Both the position numbers and the translations under genes were made by a program. Under the pieces are notes generated by a model. It did not search any database, was not told the origin of the DNA, and saw only the letters and a program-made list of their open reading frames with translations. 64,000 nt of DNA from Haloferax larsenii JCM 13917 (GTDB lineage: Archaea > Halobacteriota > Halobacteria > Halobacteriales > Haloferacaceae): assembly GCF_000336955.1 (NCBI RefSeq), contig NZ_AOLI01000021.1, positions 61,576 through 125,575 of the forward strand, in the 5' to 3' direction. Each line of letters begins with the position of its first letter. The stretch's first letter is position 1. Shown here one piece after another: positions 37,453 through 46,980 of this stretch.

Positions 37453-38621
37453 TCGCGAAGTTCGGCGGTACGTCCCTCGGAAGCGGTAATCGAATCAATC
37501 GGGCCGCAGACTCCATCGCTGCGGCGGTCGAACAGGGTCACGAGATAGCTGTCGTCGCCTCCGCGATGGGGTCGACGACCGACGACTTGCTCGACGAGAT
37601 TCAGTTCGACGCCGACGACCGCGACCGAGCCGAAATCGTCTCGATGGGCGAGCGAACGAGCGTTCGGATGCTCAAGGCCGCGCTCTCTGCTCGCGGCGTC
37701 GACGCCTTGTTCGTCGAACCCGGCTCCGACGAGTGGCCGGTCATCACGAACGACCTCGGCGAGGTCGATATCGAAGAGACACAGCGACGCGCCGCAGAAC
37801 TCGCAGAAGAGTTAGACGGTGTCGTTCCCGTTGTCACTGGCTTCCTCGCGCAGAATCACGACGGCGAAATTACGACGCTCGGTCGCGGTGGGTCGGACAC
37901 GACCGCCGTGATGCTCGGCAAGTACATGGAAGCCGACGAAGTCGTCATCGTGACCGACGTCGAAGGCGTCATGACGGGCGACCCGCGTGTCGTCGAGGGC
38001 GCGCGGAACGTCGGTCGCATCACCGTCGACGAACTTCGGAACCTCTCGTTCCGCGGTGCAGAAGTCGTCGCGCCGTCGGCGCTGTCGTACAAAGACGACG
38101 CGCTCGACGTCCGCGTCGTCCACTACCAACACGGAAACCTCCTCACCGGCGGGACGCTCATCGAAGGCGAGTTCCACAACCTCATCGACATGCAGGAGGA
38201 CTCACTCGCCTGTCTCACGGTCGCCGGGCGAGCGATTCGGAACCGACCGGGCATCCTCGCGGACCTCTCGGTCGCCCTGAGCGACGCCGGAATCAACGTC
38301 GATTCGGTCGCCTCCGGGATGGACTCGATTACGTTCTACGTCCGCGGCGACGAGTCGAATCAGGCCGAAGCGGTCCTTCACGACCGCGTCGTCTCCGACG
38401 AGGCGCTCTCGTCTGTCACCGTCGAAGACGAAATCGCCGTCGTCCGTGTCACCGGCGGCGAACTGCCGAACCGCCCAGGCGTCATCCTCGACATCGTCCA
38501 ACCGATTTCCGAGGCGGGCATCAACATCCACGACGTCATCACCTCTGCGACCTCTGTCGCTATCTTCGTCGCGTGGGGCGACCGCGAAGAGACACTCGAA
38601 ATCATCCAAAACCAGTTCTAA
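37443..38621 (+). CDS. lysC: aspartate kinase
   Basis: A 392-residue enzyme that phosphorylates aspartate, the first step to threonine, methionine and (where made) lysine. It begins with the kinase motif 'VVAKFGGTSLGSGNRI', has 'TTLGRGGSDTTAVMLGKYM' for substrate and nucleotide, and ends in two ACT domains ('RPGILADLSVALSDAGINVDSV', 'RPGVILDIVQPISEAGINIHDV') that bind amino-acid effectors. It links to the methionine genes at 5-9 kb through homoserine. A Shine-Dalgarno ggaggga sits just upstream of the ATG. Confidence 0.95.
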   Translation: MRVVAKFGGTSLGSGNRINRAADSIAAAVEQGHEIAVVASAMGSTTDDLLDEIQFDADDRDRAEIVSMGERTSVRMLKAALSARGVDALFVEPGSDEWPVITNDLGEVDIEETQRRAAELAEELDGVVPVVTGFLAQNHDGEITTLGRGGSDTTAVMLGKYMEADEVVIVTDVEGVMTGDPRVVEGARNVGRITVDELRNLSFRGAEVVAPSALSYKDDALDVRVVHYQHGNLLTGGTLIEGEFHNLIDMQEDSLACLTVAGRAIRNRPGILADLSVALSDAGINVDSVASGMDSITFYVRGDESNQAEAVLHDRVVSDEALSSVTVEDEIAVVRVTGGELPNRPGVILDIVQPISEAGINIHDVITSATSVAIFVAWGDREETLEIIQNQF

Positions 38622-38638
38622 TACCGCGCCGTCTCCGC

Positions 38639-38643
38639 TTTTT
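38639..38643 (+). terminator. T-run downstream of lysC
   Basis: A run of five T (ctttttcac) 18 bp after the lysC stop; short T-runs are the usual archaeal termination signal. Confidence 0.4.
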
Positions 38644-38821
38644 CACACGTCACGAGCGTCGGCGCTGGCATCTGTGTGGCTGCGGACCGCATCCTTTCTC
38701 GACCGCGCTCGAACGTCCCCCACACCGATGCACACACCCGTCCACGAACGCCGGAATACGCGCCCAGTCCCCCGTTTTTCCGCGTACATATTTCTTCACA
38801 TTTCGGGCCGTGTGTTGGGGC

Positions 38822-40168
38822 ATGCGTTCGTACAAGGCAAAGATGGTCGAACCCATCGAACTCCCCTCGCGTGAGGAGCGGGAGGCTGCTATCGAAGAGG
38901 CGGGATACAACGTTTTCAACCTCGACGCCCGCGACGTCTACATCGACCTGTTGACCGACTCCGGGACGGGAACGATGTCGGCAGACCAGTGGGCAGCGAT
39001 GATTCGCGGCGACGAGGCCTACGCCGGAAGCCGGTCGTTCAACAACCTCGCCGACGCCGTCCGCGACGTGATGGGATTCGAGTACGTCGTCCCGACGCAT
39101 CAGGGTCGCGGTGCCGAGAACGTCCTCTACGGCGTGCTTCTCGAAGAGGGCGACGTCATCCCGAACAACTCCCACTTCGATACGACCCGCGCCCACATCG
39201 TCAATCAGGGGGCCGAGCCGGTCGACTGCCCCTCGCCCGCATCGCGCGACCCGAACTCCAACGAGTCGTTCAAGGGTAACTTCGACATCGACGCGGGCTA
39301 CGCGCTCGTCGAGGAAGTCGGCGCGGACTCGATTCCGGTCGTCGTGCTCACCATCACGAACAACTCCGTCGCCGGTCAGCCCGTCTCGATGGCGAACATC
39401 CGCGCCACCGCCGAGTTCGCCCGCGACATCGACGCGATGTTCGTCATCGACGCCTGCCGATTCGCCGAGAACGCCCACTTCATCAAGCAGCACGAAGCCG
39501 GCTACGAGGACACGTCTGTCGCCGAAATCGCCCGCGAACAGTTCGAACACGCCGACGCCATCACGATGTCGGGCAAGAAGGACGCACTCGTCAACATCGG
39601 CGGGTTCGCCGCCATGCGCGACGAGACGGTGTTCGAACACGCAAAGCAGCGCGCCATCCTCTTCGAAGGGTTCCCCACCTACGGCGGACTCTCGGGCCGC
39701 GACATCGAAGCGATGGCCGTCGGTCTTCGCGAGGCAGTCACGCCGCCGTACGTCCACGAGCGCGTCGAACAAGTCGGCGAACTCGGTGACATGCTCTCGG
39801 AGCGAGACGTGCCAGTCTACCTCCCGACCGGCGGCCACGCCGTCTATCTCGATGCCGGGGAAATTTTCTCGCACATTCCGAAAGAGCACTTCCCCGGGCA
39901 GGTACTCGTCTGCGCGCTCTACCGCGAGGGTGGCGTTCGCGGCGTCGAACTCGGCGAATTCGCCTTCCCCGGTGCCGACCGTCCGGACCTCGTTCGCCTC
40001 GCGCTCCCGCGGCGGACCTACAGCCGCGAACACCTCGAACACATCGCCGAGACGGCCGAGGCAGTGATGGAGTCGGCCCACGAATACGACGGCCTCGAAA
40101 TCGTCGAGGAACCGCCGATGAAGGAACTGCGTCACTTCTCGGCGAAACTCGAACCCGTCTCCGAATAG
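38822..40168 (+). CDS. tnaA: tryptophanase
   Basis: A 448-residue PLP enzyme of the tyrosine phenol-lyase/tryptophanase group that splits tryptophan to indole, pyruvate and ammonia. Motifs: 'VPTHQGRGAENVLYG' near the N-terminus, 'FVIDACRFAENAHFIK' and the PLP lysine region 'ITMSGKKDALVNIGGFAAM'. Distinguishing tryptophanase from tyrosine phenol-lyase by eye is uncertain, but the overall sequence fits haloarchaeal TnaA. The start is the ATG at 38822 (MRSYKAKM); ATG at 38843 is an alternative. A catatattt patch about 35 bp upstream may be the TATA box. Confidence 0.9.
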   Translation: MRSYKAKMVEPIELPSREEREAAIEEAGYNVFNLDARDVYIDLLTDSGTGTMSADQWAAMIRGDEAYAGSRSFNNLADAVRDVMGFEYVVPTHQGRGAENVLYGVLLEEGDVIPNNSHFDTTRAHIVNQGAEPVDCPSPASRDPNSNESFKGNFDIDAGYALVEEVGADSIPVVVLTITNNSVAGQPVSMANIRATAEFARDIDAMFVIDACRFAENAHFIKQHEAGYEDTSVAEIAREQFEHADAITMSGKKDALVNIGGFAAMRDETVFEHAKQRAILFEGFPTYGGLSGRDIEAMAVGLREAVTPPYVHERVEQVGELGDMLSERDVPVYLPTGGHAVYLDAGEIFSHIPKEHFPGQVLVCALYREGGVRGVELGEFAFPGADRPDLVRLALPRRTYSREHLEHIAETAEAVMESAHEYDGLEIVEEPPMKELRHFSAKLEPVSE

Positions 40169-40189
40169 CCCCCCTCGACAGCCCTGCTG

Positions 40190-40849
40190 TCACCGACCGT
40201 CCGAAAGCCGGGAGGCGATACTGTGCGGAAGTCCGACCGCTTCGATTCGGTCTTCGACTCGTTCGATATCGTACTCGACTCGATGCGTTTCGACCGTCAG
40301 CGCGTCGAGGTCGACCACCGCGTACGCGGCTCTCGGGTCGCCGTCCCGGGGCTGGCCGACGCTTCCCGGGTTCAATACGATTCCTTCTCCGTACTGTTCG
40401 TACCCCTGCACGTGTGTATGGCCGAGGACCAGCAGGTCTTCCCCCGACAGAAGTCGCGGTGAGAAGTCGTCAGGGTAGGTGTAGCGGTCCGGGTCGTCCG
40501 GGTGGCCGTGGACGAGTTGGACGCGGCCGTCGGCGACTGTCCGGTACTCGGGGAGCGATTCGAGCCACTCCATCGACTCCTGAGACAGCGATTCACGGGC
40601 GTACTCGACGCCCGCGGCGGCCATCTGATTGAATCGGAAGCTGGTTCCCGAGACGACGGCCCGGTCGTGGTTGCCGGAGACGGTCGGCACCTCGCGGTCG
40701 GCGAGTTCCGCGACGCACTCCTCGGGCCACGGATTGTAGCCGACGACGTCGCCAGCGCAGACGAGCGTATCGACCTGCGGCATGTCCGAGAGAACTGCCT
40801 CCAGTGCTGGAAGATTGCCGTGAACGTCTGAGATGACGCCGAGACGCAT
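40190..40849 (-). CDS. YfcE/MJ0936-type metallophosphoesterase
   Basis: A 219-residue calcineurin-like phosphodiesterase. Metal ligands lie in 'GVISDVHGNLPALEAVL', 'VCAGDVVGYNPWPEE', 'TVSGNHDRAVV', 'LVHGHPDD' and 'LVLGHTHVQGYEQY'. Archaeal homologues hydrolyse phosphodiesters with Mn or Ni; the substrate in vivo is unknown. It converges with tnaA, with 21 bp between stops. Confidence 0.9.
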   Translation of the reverse strand: MRLGVISDVHGNLPALEAVLSDMPQVDTLVCAGDVVGYNPWPEECVAELADREVPTVSGNHDRAVVSGTSFRFNQMAAAGVEYARESLSQESMEWLESLPEYRTVADGRVQLVHGHPDDPDRYTYPDDFSPRLLSGEDLLVLGHTHVQGYEQYGEGIVLNPGSVGQPRDGDPRAAYAVVDLDALTVETHRVEYDIERVEDRIEAVGLPHSIASRLSDGR

Positions 40850-40906
40850 AGCTCCAGATAGGAGTCCGCATCGGAAAAGTGCGGGGCCGCAGGCTGGAAC
40901 GTGAGT

Positions 40907-41485
40907 CTATTCGCCGTTGTAGAAGGCCGTCTCGACGGCACCCTCGTCACCGACAGTCGCGGCGGCGGCACAGACCGCGTGTTCGAACTCGCGGTCGTAG
41001 AGTTCGCGGGCCGCGTCGGCGGCGCTGTCGGCGGTCAGGTCGAACGCGCGGGGGTCGTCTTCCTCGTAGGTGGCGACGAGCGTCGGTTCCGTCACTTCCT
41101 CGACGAGGAGTGCGTCCTTGCGGACGATGCCGATGAAGGCCTCGTCGTCGCCGACGACGCCAGCGATTCGGGGCGTGTTGTAGTCGTCTTTCTCGTAGTC
41201 GAGCGCGAGCAGAATCTCGGCGAGCGCGTCGCGCGGCGTGTAGCCCATGTCGAGCTTTTCGGCGATAGGGTCGACCTGCGACCCGTTACCGACGACGACG
41301 TAGTCGCCGCCCTCGCGGACGCAGTTGTAGGCGATGTAAGGGTTGTCCGTCTCCGGGGCGTCGGGCGTCGGCCCGACGGTCAGGGTGCCGTCCCGCTCGA
41401 CGACCTGTCGATTCGGGAAGGACCGAGAGGAGACGCGATACGCACCGATTCCGGGACCGACGACGACGAATCGTCCGACGTACAT
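40907..41485 (-). CDS. purO: IMP cyclohydrolase, archaeal type
   Basis: A 192-residue protein of the archaeal IMP cyclohydrolase family that closes the ring in the last step of purine synthesis. It starts '[26 protein letters not shown]' and has '[27 protein letters not shown]' and '[26 protein letters not shown]', which match the PurO core. The ATG at 41485 is preferred to an upstream in-frame Met at 41512. It ends 57 bp before the phosphoesterase start, same strand. Confidence 0.9.
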   Translation of the reverse strand: MYVGRFVVVGPGIGAYRVSSRSFPNRQVVERDGTLTVGPTPDAPETDNPYIAYNCVREGGDYVVVGNGSQVDPIAEKLDMGYTPRDALAEILLALDYEKDDYNTPRIAGVVGDDEAFIGIVRKDALLVEEVTEPTLVATYEEDDPRAFDLTADSAADAARELYDREFEHAVCAAAATVGDEGAVETAFYNGE

Positions 41486-41617
41486 ACACGACAGTGGATA
41501 GAACGAGGCCAAATAGTTGGTGGTTTATGCACGTCTGTACGATTGTCTGCCAGCAACTGACACGGAGAGGCCGACACGCAACGTTTACAAATACCCACTG
41601 ACTACGAGGTAGTGCGA

Positions 41618-41690
41618 AGTTCCATGGGGTAGTGGCCAATCCTGTTGCCTTCTGGGGGCAACGACCCAGGTTCGAATCCTGGTGGAACTA
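41618..41690 (+). tRNA. tRNA-Gln (CTG anticodon)
   Basis: A 73-nt cloverleaf: acceptor AGTTCCA (41618-41624) pairs with TGGAACT (41683-41689), discriminator A at 41690. The anticodon stem TTGCC/GGCAA carries loop TTCTGGG with anticodon CTG at positions 34-36. The T arm is CCAGG-TTCGAAT-CCTGG. No intron and no encoded CCA. It reads CAG codons. Confidence 0.95.
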
Positions 41691-41735
41691 CTTCTCTCAG
41701 CATTACACCCTTCGGGGAACCCTCTCGCCCCACAA

Positions 41736-41757
41736 TCTCCAGTTGAAACAGAGGGGT
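41736..41757 (+). repeat. ORB-like site downstream of tRNA-Gln
   Basis: Contains ccagttgaaacagaggggt preceded by tct, closely like the box before orc1. It lies 45 bp after the tRNA gene in the spacer shared with convergent cgi121. Confidence 0.65.
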
Positions 41758-41772
41758 AGCTATCGAAATCCT

Positions 41773-41795
41773 AAGGGGTTCGTTTCGGGTGGAAA
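41773..41795 (-). repeat. ORB half-site, inverted relative to 41736-41757
   Basis: On the minus strand it reads TTTCCACCCGAAACGAA, a perfect first half, but the following G-string is replaced by CCCC. It faces the plus-strand box 15 bp away, giving an inverted pair. Confidence 0.5.
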
Positions 41796-41837
41796 AATCG
41801 ACAGACAGCGGCGAGTTTTCTCGATACTGTACCTCGG

Positions 41838-42332
41838 TTAGCGGTCCACAGTAAGGAGCGATACGCGCTCTCTGACCAGCGCACTGAGGTCGCCGTCCGC
41901 GGCCGTCAATTCGGTGTCGCCGATGTCGTAGAACTCGCGGACGAGCGACTCGTCGTATTCGCCGAGCGTGTCCGCTGGTTCGAGGTCGAGACGGTCGAAG
42001 AGCGCCGACTCGGCCGCCGATTCGTCGCCGCCGTCGACGAGAATCACCACGGGGAGCGTCCCTTCGGAGACGCCGATTTCGAACGCGCGATTGATTTGCC
42101 GTCGGCCGCTGGCATAGAGGATGAACTCGACCGCTCTGTCGCGGGCGATTTCGTTCCCGCGCTCGATGGCACGGTCGGCGAGTGTCGCGGCGTGTTCGAG
42201 GTGGGCGCGGTCGACGACGTACCGGGCGTCGAACGCCTGAATCGTCGCCCCGGTTTCGTCGGCGACGGCACCCACTGTTTCGATAAACGAGTCGAGGTCG
42301 GAGACGGTTGCGTTGGCTTCGAGGAATCTCAT
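41838..42332 (-). CDS. cgi121: KEOPS complex subunit Cgi121
   Basis: A 164-residue protein matching Cgi121, the KEOPS subunit that binds the tRNA CCA end during t6A37 synthesis. Features: '[31 protein letters not shown]' and '[25 protein letters not shown]', the conserved helix and strand around the family's Y-A-S-x-x-R-Q motif. Its ATG overlaps the hel308 stop by four bases, so it is translated with the helicase. Other KEOPS genes are not in the window. Confidence 0.9.
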   Translation of the reverse strand: MRFLEANATVSDLDSFIETVGAVADETGATIQAFDARYVVDRAHLEHAATLADRAIERGNEIARDRAVEFILYASGRRQINRAFEIGVSEGTLPVVILVDGGDESAAESALFDRLDLEPADTLGEYDESLVREFYDIGDTELTAADGDLSALVRERVSLLTVDR

Positions 42333-44794
42333 TCGAAATCACCCAGGCTGGCTTGTTGGTCGGAGCGCTCTTTTGCTGTCTCGAATCCGGTGTCGTCCGG
42401 AACAGCGTCGTCCGGCGCGTCGGACTCGTCTATCTCGTCCATCGAGGGGTCCTTGCGTCCCGCGGCTTCGAGGATGTTCTCGGCGGTCTTTCTGCGACCG
42501 CGGAGCGCGGCGAGGATGCGTGATTTGTCTGCTTCGCGGAGGTCTGCGCGGGATTCGACGCCCGCTTCGTACAGTCGGCGGGCGCGCTTGCGACCGACGC
42601 CGCGGACGCCCGCGAGGTCGAGCAGTTCCTCGTTGACGCCGTACTGGACGCGCATCTTCGCCTCGCGGACGGCGTAGACCGATTCGAGGTCCAGTTCGCT
42701 GGCGAGTCGCTCGGCCGCGCCGAGTAACCACTCCGCCGTCTCGACTTTCCCGCGGATGTCGCCCGGCCCCACGCCGTAGCGCTCGGTGATACGGTCTTCG
42801 TCGACTTCGTCGGACCAGTCTTCGAGGAGTCGCGCCGTCTTGAGCGCCGAGAGCCAGTCTTCGAAGGCAACGTCCTCGTACTCGGAGGGGACCCGACCGA
42901 GGAACTCCGGTTCGCGCTCGTAGCACAGTTCCGTGTAGGTGTCGCGGTCGCCGGATTTCAGGTACAACTGGTACATGTCGGGCGTCCGGCAGACGAGGTG
43001 GTAGAGGCCGAGCGTCGTCGGATACGTGCGGTCGCTCTCGAAGTCGTCCGTGTCGTCGCTGGTCGAGTTACTACCTGCTTCTCCACCCGCATCGGCGACC
43101 ATGTCGCTCGCGCGCTGGAACCCGGCCGTCGCGTCCGGTTCGGGTTCAGCGGCCCCACTGGTACTGGTACTGGTCGTCTCACCTTCGAGTTCGCGGAGTT
43201 TCTCGGTCCGGTGGTCGTCGGCCCAGCGGAGGCCGTCGATGATTTCGGCGGCACTCATCGGGTCCAGATAGAGCCGCGAGACGGTGTGGCCGATTGGCGT
43301 CGCGCGAATCGTCTGGTCTTCGAACTCGACGAATCCGTTCACTTCGAGGTAGTCGAGGACGCGGTCTGTGACCTGTTCGAGTCGGCCGGGGTCGTCGGTC
43401 TGCGTCGCGTAGAGTGTCTGGTCGAGGAACTCCAAGAGGCCCTCGCGAGTGTGTGCAAACCCGGAGGCGACGGTGGCGAGCAGGTGCGTCCGAAGCGCGG
43501 GCTCGGCCGCGAGTTTCGAATGGACGTCCTCCGCGTCGGCCCAGATGTACCGCTCGAAGAGTTCGTCTCGACTGTCGGCGTCTTTCGAGAGCAGCACCGC
43601 CTCGCCGTAGGGGTCGAGTCCGGGCCGCCCGGCGCGACCCATCATCTGGTGGACTTCGAGCACGTCGAGCGGTTTCATCCCGCCGTAGTCGCCGTCGTAG
43701 CGCTGCCAGTCGCGGACGACGACGCGCCGACTGGGGGTGTTGACGCCCGCGGCGAGCGTCGGCGTCGCACAGATGCACTTGATGAGTCGGTCGCGGAAGG
43801 CGTCCTCGACGAGCGTTCGGTGCTCGGAGGCGAGGCCAGCGTGGTGGAACGCCGCGCCCTTGGCGACGGCTTTCGCCAGGTCTTCAGAGGTTTCGGTGTC
43901 CGAAACGTCTCGAATTTCGGCGGCGAGTTCCGCGAGTTCGCTGCGTTCATCGCCGGTGATGTACTGCTCTGTCACTCCGGCCATTCGCCGGGCGGCGGAC
44001 TCGGCGTTGCGCCGGGAGTTCACGAAGACGAGCGACGAGCCTTGGTCGTCGTCGCCGTCGCCTTCCAGCGCGTCGGCGACGAGCGCAGGTGTCTGTCTGT
44101 CGCCTTTCCCGACGGGCACCTCGCGTTGGCTCCCGTCGTCGAACGTAATCGCGTTCCCGTAGTGGACGCCCATCTTGAGGTCGATAGGTCGCCAGTCCGA
44201 GTGGACGAGTGAGGCGTCGAGCCAATCGGCGACTTCGCCCGCGTTGCCGACAGTTGCCGAGAGGGCGACAACTTGGAGGCTCGGGTTCAATTGGCGGAGT
44301 TTCGCCAGCGTGACTTCGAGCGTCGGCCCGCGGTGGCGGTCGTTGACGAGGTGGACTTCGTCGGCGACGACGCAGGACAGTTGGTCCATCCACGCCGCGT
44401 TGTTTCGGACGAGCGAGTCCACCTTCTCGGAGGTGGCGACGATGATGTCGCGCGAAGACAGCCACTCGCCGCTGGATTCGTAGTTTCCGGTCGAGACACC
44501 CACGTCGATGCCGTACTCTTCCCAGCGCTCGAACTCGGCTTTCTTCTCGGAGGCGAGCGCCCTGAGCGGGACGATATAGAGCGCCTTCCCGCCCCGTGCG
44601 ACGCTCGACAGCATGGCGAGTTCGGCGACGAGCGTCTTCCCACTCGCGGTCGGAACGGCCGCGACGAGGCTTTCACCGTCGGTCAGGCCAGCCTCGACGG
44701 CCTCGGCCTGCGGCGGGTACAACTCCTCGATACCCTCGTCGTGGAGGGCCTCGGGAACTCCCTCGGGCAGGCCTGTCAGGTCCGCTGTTCGCAT
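42329..44794 (-). CDS. hel308: Hel308 DNA helicase
   Basis: An 821-residue superfamily-2 (Ski2/HelQ-like) 3'-5' helicase that unwinds lagging strands at stalled forks. Motifs: Walker A '[19 protein letters not shown]', '[16 protein letters not shown]' (DEVH), '[16 protein letters not shown]' (motif VI), followed by winged-helix and ratchet domains and a C-terminal helix-hairpin-helix ('[19 protein letters not shown]'). A Ser/Thr/Asp-rich insertion (about residues 525-580) interrupts the region before '[11 protein letters not shown]'. Coupled to cgi121 by a 4-bp overlap. Confidence 0.95.
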   Translation of the reverse strand: MRTADLTGLPEGVPEALHDEGIEELYPPQAEAVEAGLTDGESLVAAVPTASGKTLVAELAMLSSVARGGKALYIVPLRALASEKKAEFERWEEYGIDVGVSTGNYESSGEWLSSRDIIVATSEKVDSLVRNNAAWMDQLSCVVADEVHLVNDRHRGPTLEVTLAKLRQLNPSLQVVALSATVGNAGEVADWLDASLVHSDWRPIDLKMGVHYGNAITFDDGSQREVPVGKGDRQTPALVADALEGDGDDDQGSSLVFVNSRRNAESAARRMAGVTEQYITGDERSELAELAAEIRDVSDTETSEDLAKAVAKGAAFHHAGLASEHRTLVEDAFRDRLIKCICATPTLAAGVNTPSRRVVVRDWQRYDGDYGGMKPLDVLEVHQMMGRAGRPGLDPYGEAVLLSKDADSRDELFERYIWADAEDVHSKLAAEPALRTHLLATVASGFAHTREGLLEFLDQTLYATQTDDPGRLEQVTDRVLDYLEVNGFVEFEDQTIRATPIGHTVSRLYLDPMSAAEIIDGLRWADDHRTEKLRELEGETTSTSTSGAAEPEPDATAGFQRASDMVADAGGEAGSNSTSDDTDDFESDRTYPTTLGLYHLVCRTPDMYQLYLKSGDRDTYTELCYEREPEFLGRVPSEYEDVAFEDWLSALKTARLLEDWSDEVDEDRITERYGVGPGDIRGKVETAEWLLGAAERLASELDLESVYAVREAKMRVQYGVNEELLDLAGVRGVGRKRARRLYEAGVESRADLREADKSRILAALRGRRKTAENILEAAGRKDPSMDEIDESDAPDDAVPDDTGFETAKERSDQQASLGDFE

Positions 44795-44946
44795 TTGCGG
44801 TGAGTTGGGCCGTCCTGTGGTTTAAGCCATCGGGTCGCGTCGGGGGACGCCCCCAGCAGTCGTGATTCCCGACCGAACGTCGACAACGACGCCCAACTGT
44901 ACCCCTCGTCGTCAGGGCTATGTACAGGCCGACGATACGTTCGGGT

Positions 44947-45189
44947 ATGAAAGTCGAGTACGACCGCGAGACCTGTATCGGGATGTTCCAGTGTGTCGAC
45001 GAGTGGGACGCGTTCGAGAAGAACCTCGACGACGGCAAAGCTGACCTCGACGGGGCCGAAGAAGTCGAAGAAGGCGTGTTCGTCCTCGACGTCCCCGAAG
45101 ATGCGGAGTTCGACGCGAAGTTCTCCGCTCGCGTCTGTCCGGTCGACGCCATCCGCGTCTACGACGACGACGGCGAGCAGTTGGTCTGA
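44947..45189 (+). CDS. three-cysteine ferredoxin, probably [3Fe-4S]
   Basis: An 80-residue acidic ferredoxin. Only three cysteines are present: 'ETCIGMFQCVDEW' (C-x5-C) near the N-terminus and 'SARVCPVDAIRVYDDD' near the C-terminus. The C-x5-C plus CP arrangement is that of monocluster [3Fe-4S] ferredoxins that often serve P450s, in contrast to the four-cysteine pattern. The ATG at 44947 gives the standard short N-terminus. Partner proteins are unknown; a P450 lies 34 kb away. Confidence 0.82.
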   Translation: MKVEYDRETCIGMFQCVDEWDAFEKNLDDGKADLDGAEEVEEGVFVLDVPEDAEFDAKFSARVCPVDAIRVYDDDGEQLV

Positions 45190-45213
45190 GCGGCCAGCGC
45201 CTCTGTACGGCGA

Positions 45214-45224
45214 TTTTTCGTTTT
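45214..45224 (+). terminator. T-rich run downstream of the ferredoxin
   Basis: Two T-runs (tttttcgtttt) 25 bp after the ferredoxin stop, typical of archaeal termination. Confidence 0.5.
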
Positions 45225-45271
45225 CCCTTCGACCTTCGCCTGTGACACTGAACCGTGGTTCCCGCTCTCGA

Positions 45272-45293
45272 CCCCCTTCGTTTCAACTGGAGA
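45272..45293 (-). repeat. ORB-like site upstream of the 28-residue gene
   Basis: On the minus strand it reads CCAGTTGAAACGAAGGGGG preceded by TCT. The GAAACGAAGGGG core is identical to the strongest origin box. It lies between a probable terminator and the promoter of the next gene. Confidence 0.62.
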
Positions 45294-45346
45294 TTCGCCG
45301 ACCTCGGATTGAAGGATTTAAGCACAGCGACGGTAACCGTGACACC

Positions 45347-45433
45347 ATGAGCCAAGCGACGAAAATCGTTCTCGGTACCATCGGCGTGTCGGCTGTTCTG
45401 GCGTTCGTGTTCGTCGGAATGAGCCTCGCCTGA
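45347..45433 (+). CDS. 28-residue single-helix membrane peptide
   Basis: A tiny open frame starting MSQATKIVLGTIGVSAVLAF and ending FVGMSLA, essentially one transmembrane helix with a short polar N-terminus. A TATA-like gatttaag (45316-45323) lies about 25-30 bp before the ATG, so the mRNA would be nearly leaderless. The next gene starts 4 bp after its stop, implying one operon. Similar one-helix peptides are common and poorly annotated in haloarchaea. Function unknown. Confidence 0.6.
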   Translation: MSQATKIVLGTIGVSAVLAFVFVGMSLA

Positions 45434-45437
45434 GTAG

Positions 45438-46259
45438 ATGTTCGACCCTCGAACGCTGCCGGCAGACCTCGAAGCGGTCCGCGAAGAACACGCTCCGAAC
45501 GCGCTCGTGTTCGACGTAGCCGGCGACTTCGACACCGTTCCGCCGGCCGCCGCGGAGAACCTCGGCCTCGTGGTCGACTCGCTCTCGCCGGCGACGTATC
45601 CCGACGAGTGGCTACCAGCGGACGCCCCAGAGGCGCTTCGGCTGTACGCCTCCTCGGATTTCACCATCGGAATGCCCGGTGACGGAACCGTGACGTGGAC
45701 GCGCCAGACCGACCCGTCGGTCGTACTGGTAAAGTACCGGGCGAAAGGAACACCCGACGACTTTCTCGACTTCCTTATCGCCGAGGCGCTGGTCCAGAGT
45801 GGTCTCGACGATGTTCCGGAACACTTCCTCCCGTTCTTCGGCGAGGAGTACTGCGCGCTCGCCGAGGCGACGCCACTCGACGGAACCGACGTCTACCAAA
45901 TCGCGGCCGCGCTCTACGAGGGATGGGTCGGTCTCCAGACCCGCGACGTGTTCGAGTCGTGGGAGGGAGAACACGACCGACTGTACGACGCGTGGGTCGA
46001 TTCGGGCGAGCGATTGGACGACCGACTGGCCGACCTCCCGCGGTTGGTCGCTACCGGACGGACATCGTTCGCGGAGGCGACCGAGTTCGCGTGTTCGGCT
46101 ATCAAACACGGACGCGACCTTCCGGCACCGTTCGCGGCGCTGGATACGTCGGCGTATCTCGAATACGGGCCGACCTATGCGGTCCGCTGGGCAGAGAAGA
46201 CGTTCGACCGCCTTACGGAAGCGCGAGACGCCCGCGACGCGACAGACGAGCGGGCGTAA
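45438..46259 (+). CDS. conserved haloarchaeal protein, unknown function
   Basis: A 273-residue soluble acidic protein beginning 'MFDPRTLPADLEAVREEHAP'. It looks alpha-helical in its C-terminal two thirds ('DDFLDFLIAEALVQSGLDDVPEHFLPFFGEEYCALAEA') with conserved aromatic and acidic clusters. No enzyme motif or DNA-binding pattern is evident and I do not recognise a named family. It follows the 28-residue membrane peptide by 4 bp, suggesting the two work together. Confidence 0.72.
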   Translation: MFDPRTLPADLEAVREEHAPNALVFDVAGDFDTVPPAAAENLGLVVDSLSPATYPDEWLPADAPEALRLYASSDFTIGMPGDGTVTWTRQTDPSVVLVKYRAKGTPDDFLDFLIAEALVQSGLDDVPEHFLPFFGEEYCALAEATPLDGTDVYQIAAALYEGWVGLQTRDVFESWEGEHDRLYDAWVDSGERLDDRLADLPRLVATGRTSFAEATEFACSAIKHGRDLPAPFAALDTSAYLEYGPTYAVRWAEKTFDRLTEARDARDATDERA

Positions 46260-46295
46260 GCCGCCCGTATCGTCGCCTGCCGGGACGCGAGTGCG

Positions 46296-46874
46296 TTAGA
46301 AATCGGTCGTGACGCTGCCGTCTTCTGCGAGGTCGACGACACCGTCGAAGAGCCCGCGGAATCTGTCGAGCGTCTCTTGGTCGTGGACCTCCTTCGAGAG
46401 GTGGAACAGTCCGACCGCGTCGTACTCGTCGAGGAGTTCGAGGAGCGCTTTCGTCGCCTCGTAGGCGCGGTCTTCGTCGGCGTAGTACGCCATCTCCGTC
46501 ACCGAGTCGACGCTGAACCTGAGTTTTCCATCGTGGCTTTCGAGGAACTGTCGCGTCTTCTCGACGATGGCGTCGAGGTCGTCGGGTGCCGCGACGTAGT
46601 AGATGTTGTCGGCGCTGCGCCGCGAGTAGCCGCGCTCGATAGAGAGCGTATCGAGGATGGTCGCGCGCGATTCGTCCACTTCGTAGTGTTCTATCTTCTG
46701 TTCGACCTCGCGCGCGGTGGTTCGCGTCGAGATGACGAGGAAGTGGTCGGTGTCGGTTTTGAAGAAGTCGGTGTCGATGCGGTCGGTCTCACCGATACTC
46801 GGATGGAGGAGCAAGATTCCTGTCCCGCCCGGTACCGTCTCCGGTGTGTCTTCGATGGCGAGCTCGTAATCCAT
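46296..46874 (-). CDS. RecA/KaiC-like fold protein lacking a P-loop
   Basis: A 192-residue protein resembling archaeal KaiC-like/HTR-like proteins: 'PGGTGILLLHPSIGETDRID' occupies the place of Walker A but lacks the GKT lysine, and later come 'DHFLVISTRTTAREVEQKI' and 'KLRFSVDSVTEMAYYADEDRAYEATKALLELL' like the Walker-B strand region. It is probably a non-catalytic relative. Function unknown. Its stop lies 36 bp from the convergent neighbour. Confidence 0.68.
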   Translation of the reverse strand: MDYELAIEDTPETVPGGTGILLLHPSIGETDRIDTDFFKTDTDHFLVISTRTTAREVEQKIEHYEVDESRATILDTLSIERGYSRRSADNIYYVAAPDDLDAIVEKTRQFLESHDGKLRFSVDSVTEMAYYADEDRAYEATKALLELLDEYDAVGLFHLSKEVHDQETLDRFRGLFDGVVDLAEDGSVTTDF

Positions 46875-46980
46875 ACGTCATGCAGATACCGCGCTGACTT
46901 AACGCTTCATGCTATGGCACTGCCTCTCACCTCGACACGGCCGCGCGTTCGTGGGGGACGAACCACCCGAAGCGGCCGCG

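Noticed and set aside
37733..38821. A long plus-strand frame continuous with tnaA through lysC
   Set aside because: It is a shadow of lysC in another frame with arginine/serine-rich composition; tnaA starts at 38822.
46296..46874. Active KaiC/RadA-type ATPase
   Set aside because: The position of Walker A lacks the GKT/S lysine, so ATPase activity is not supported.
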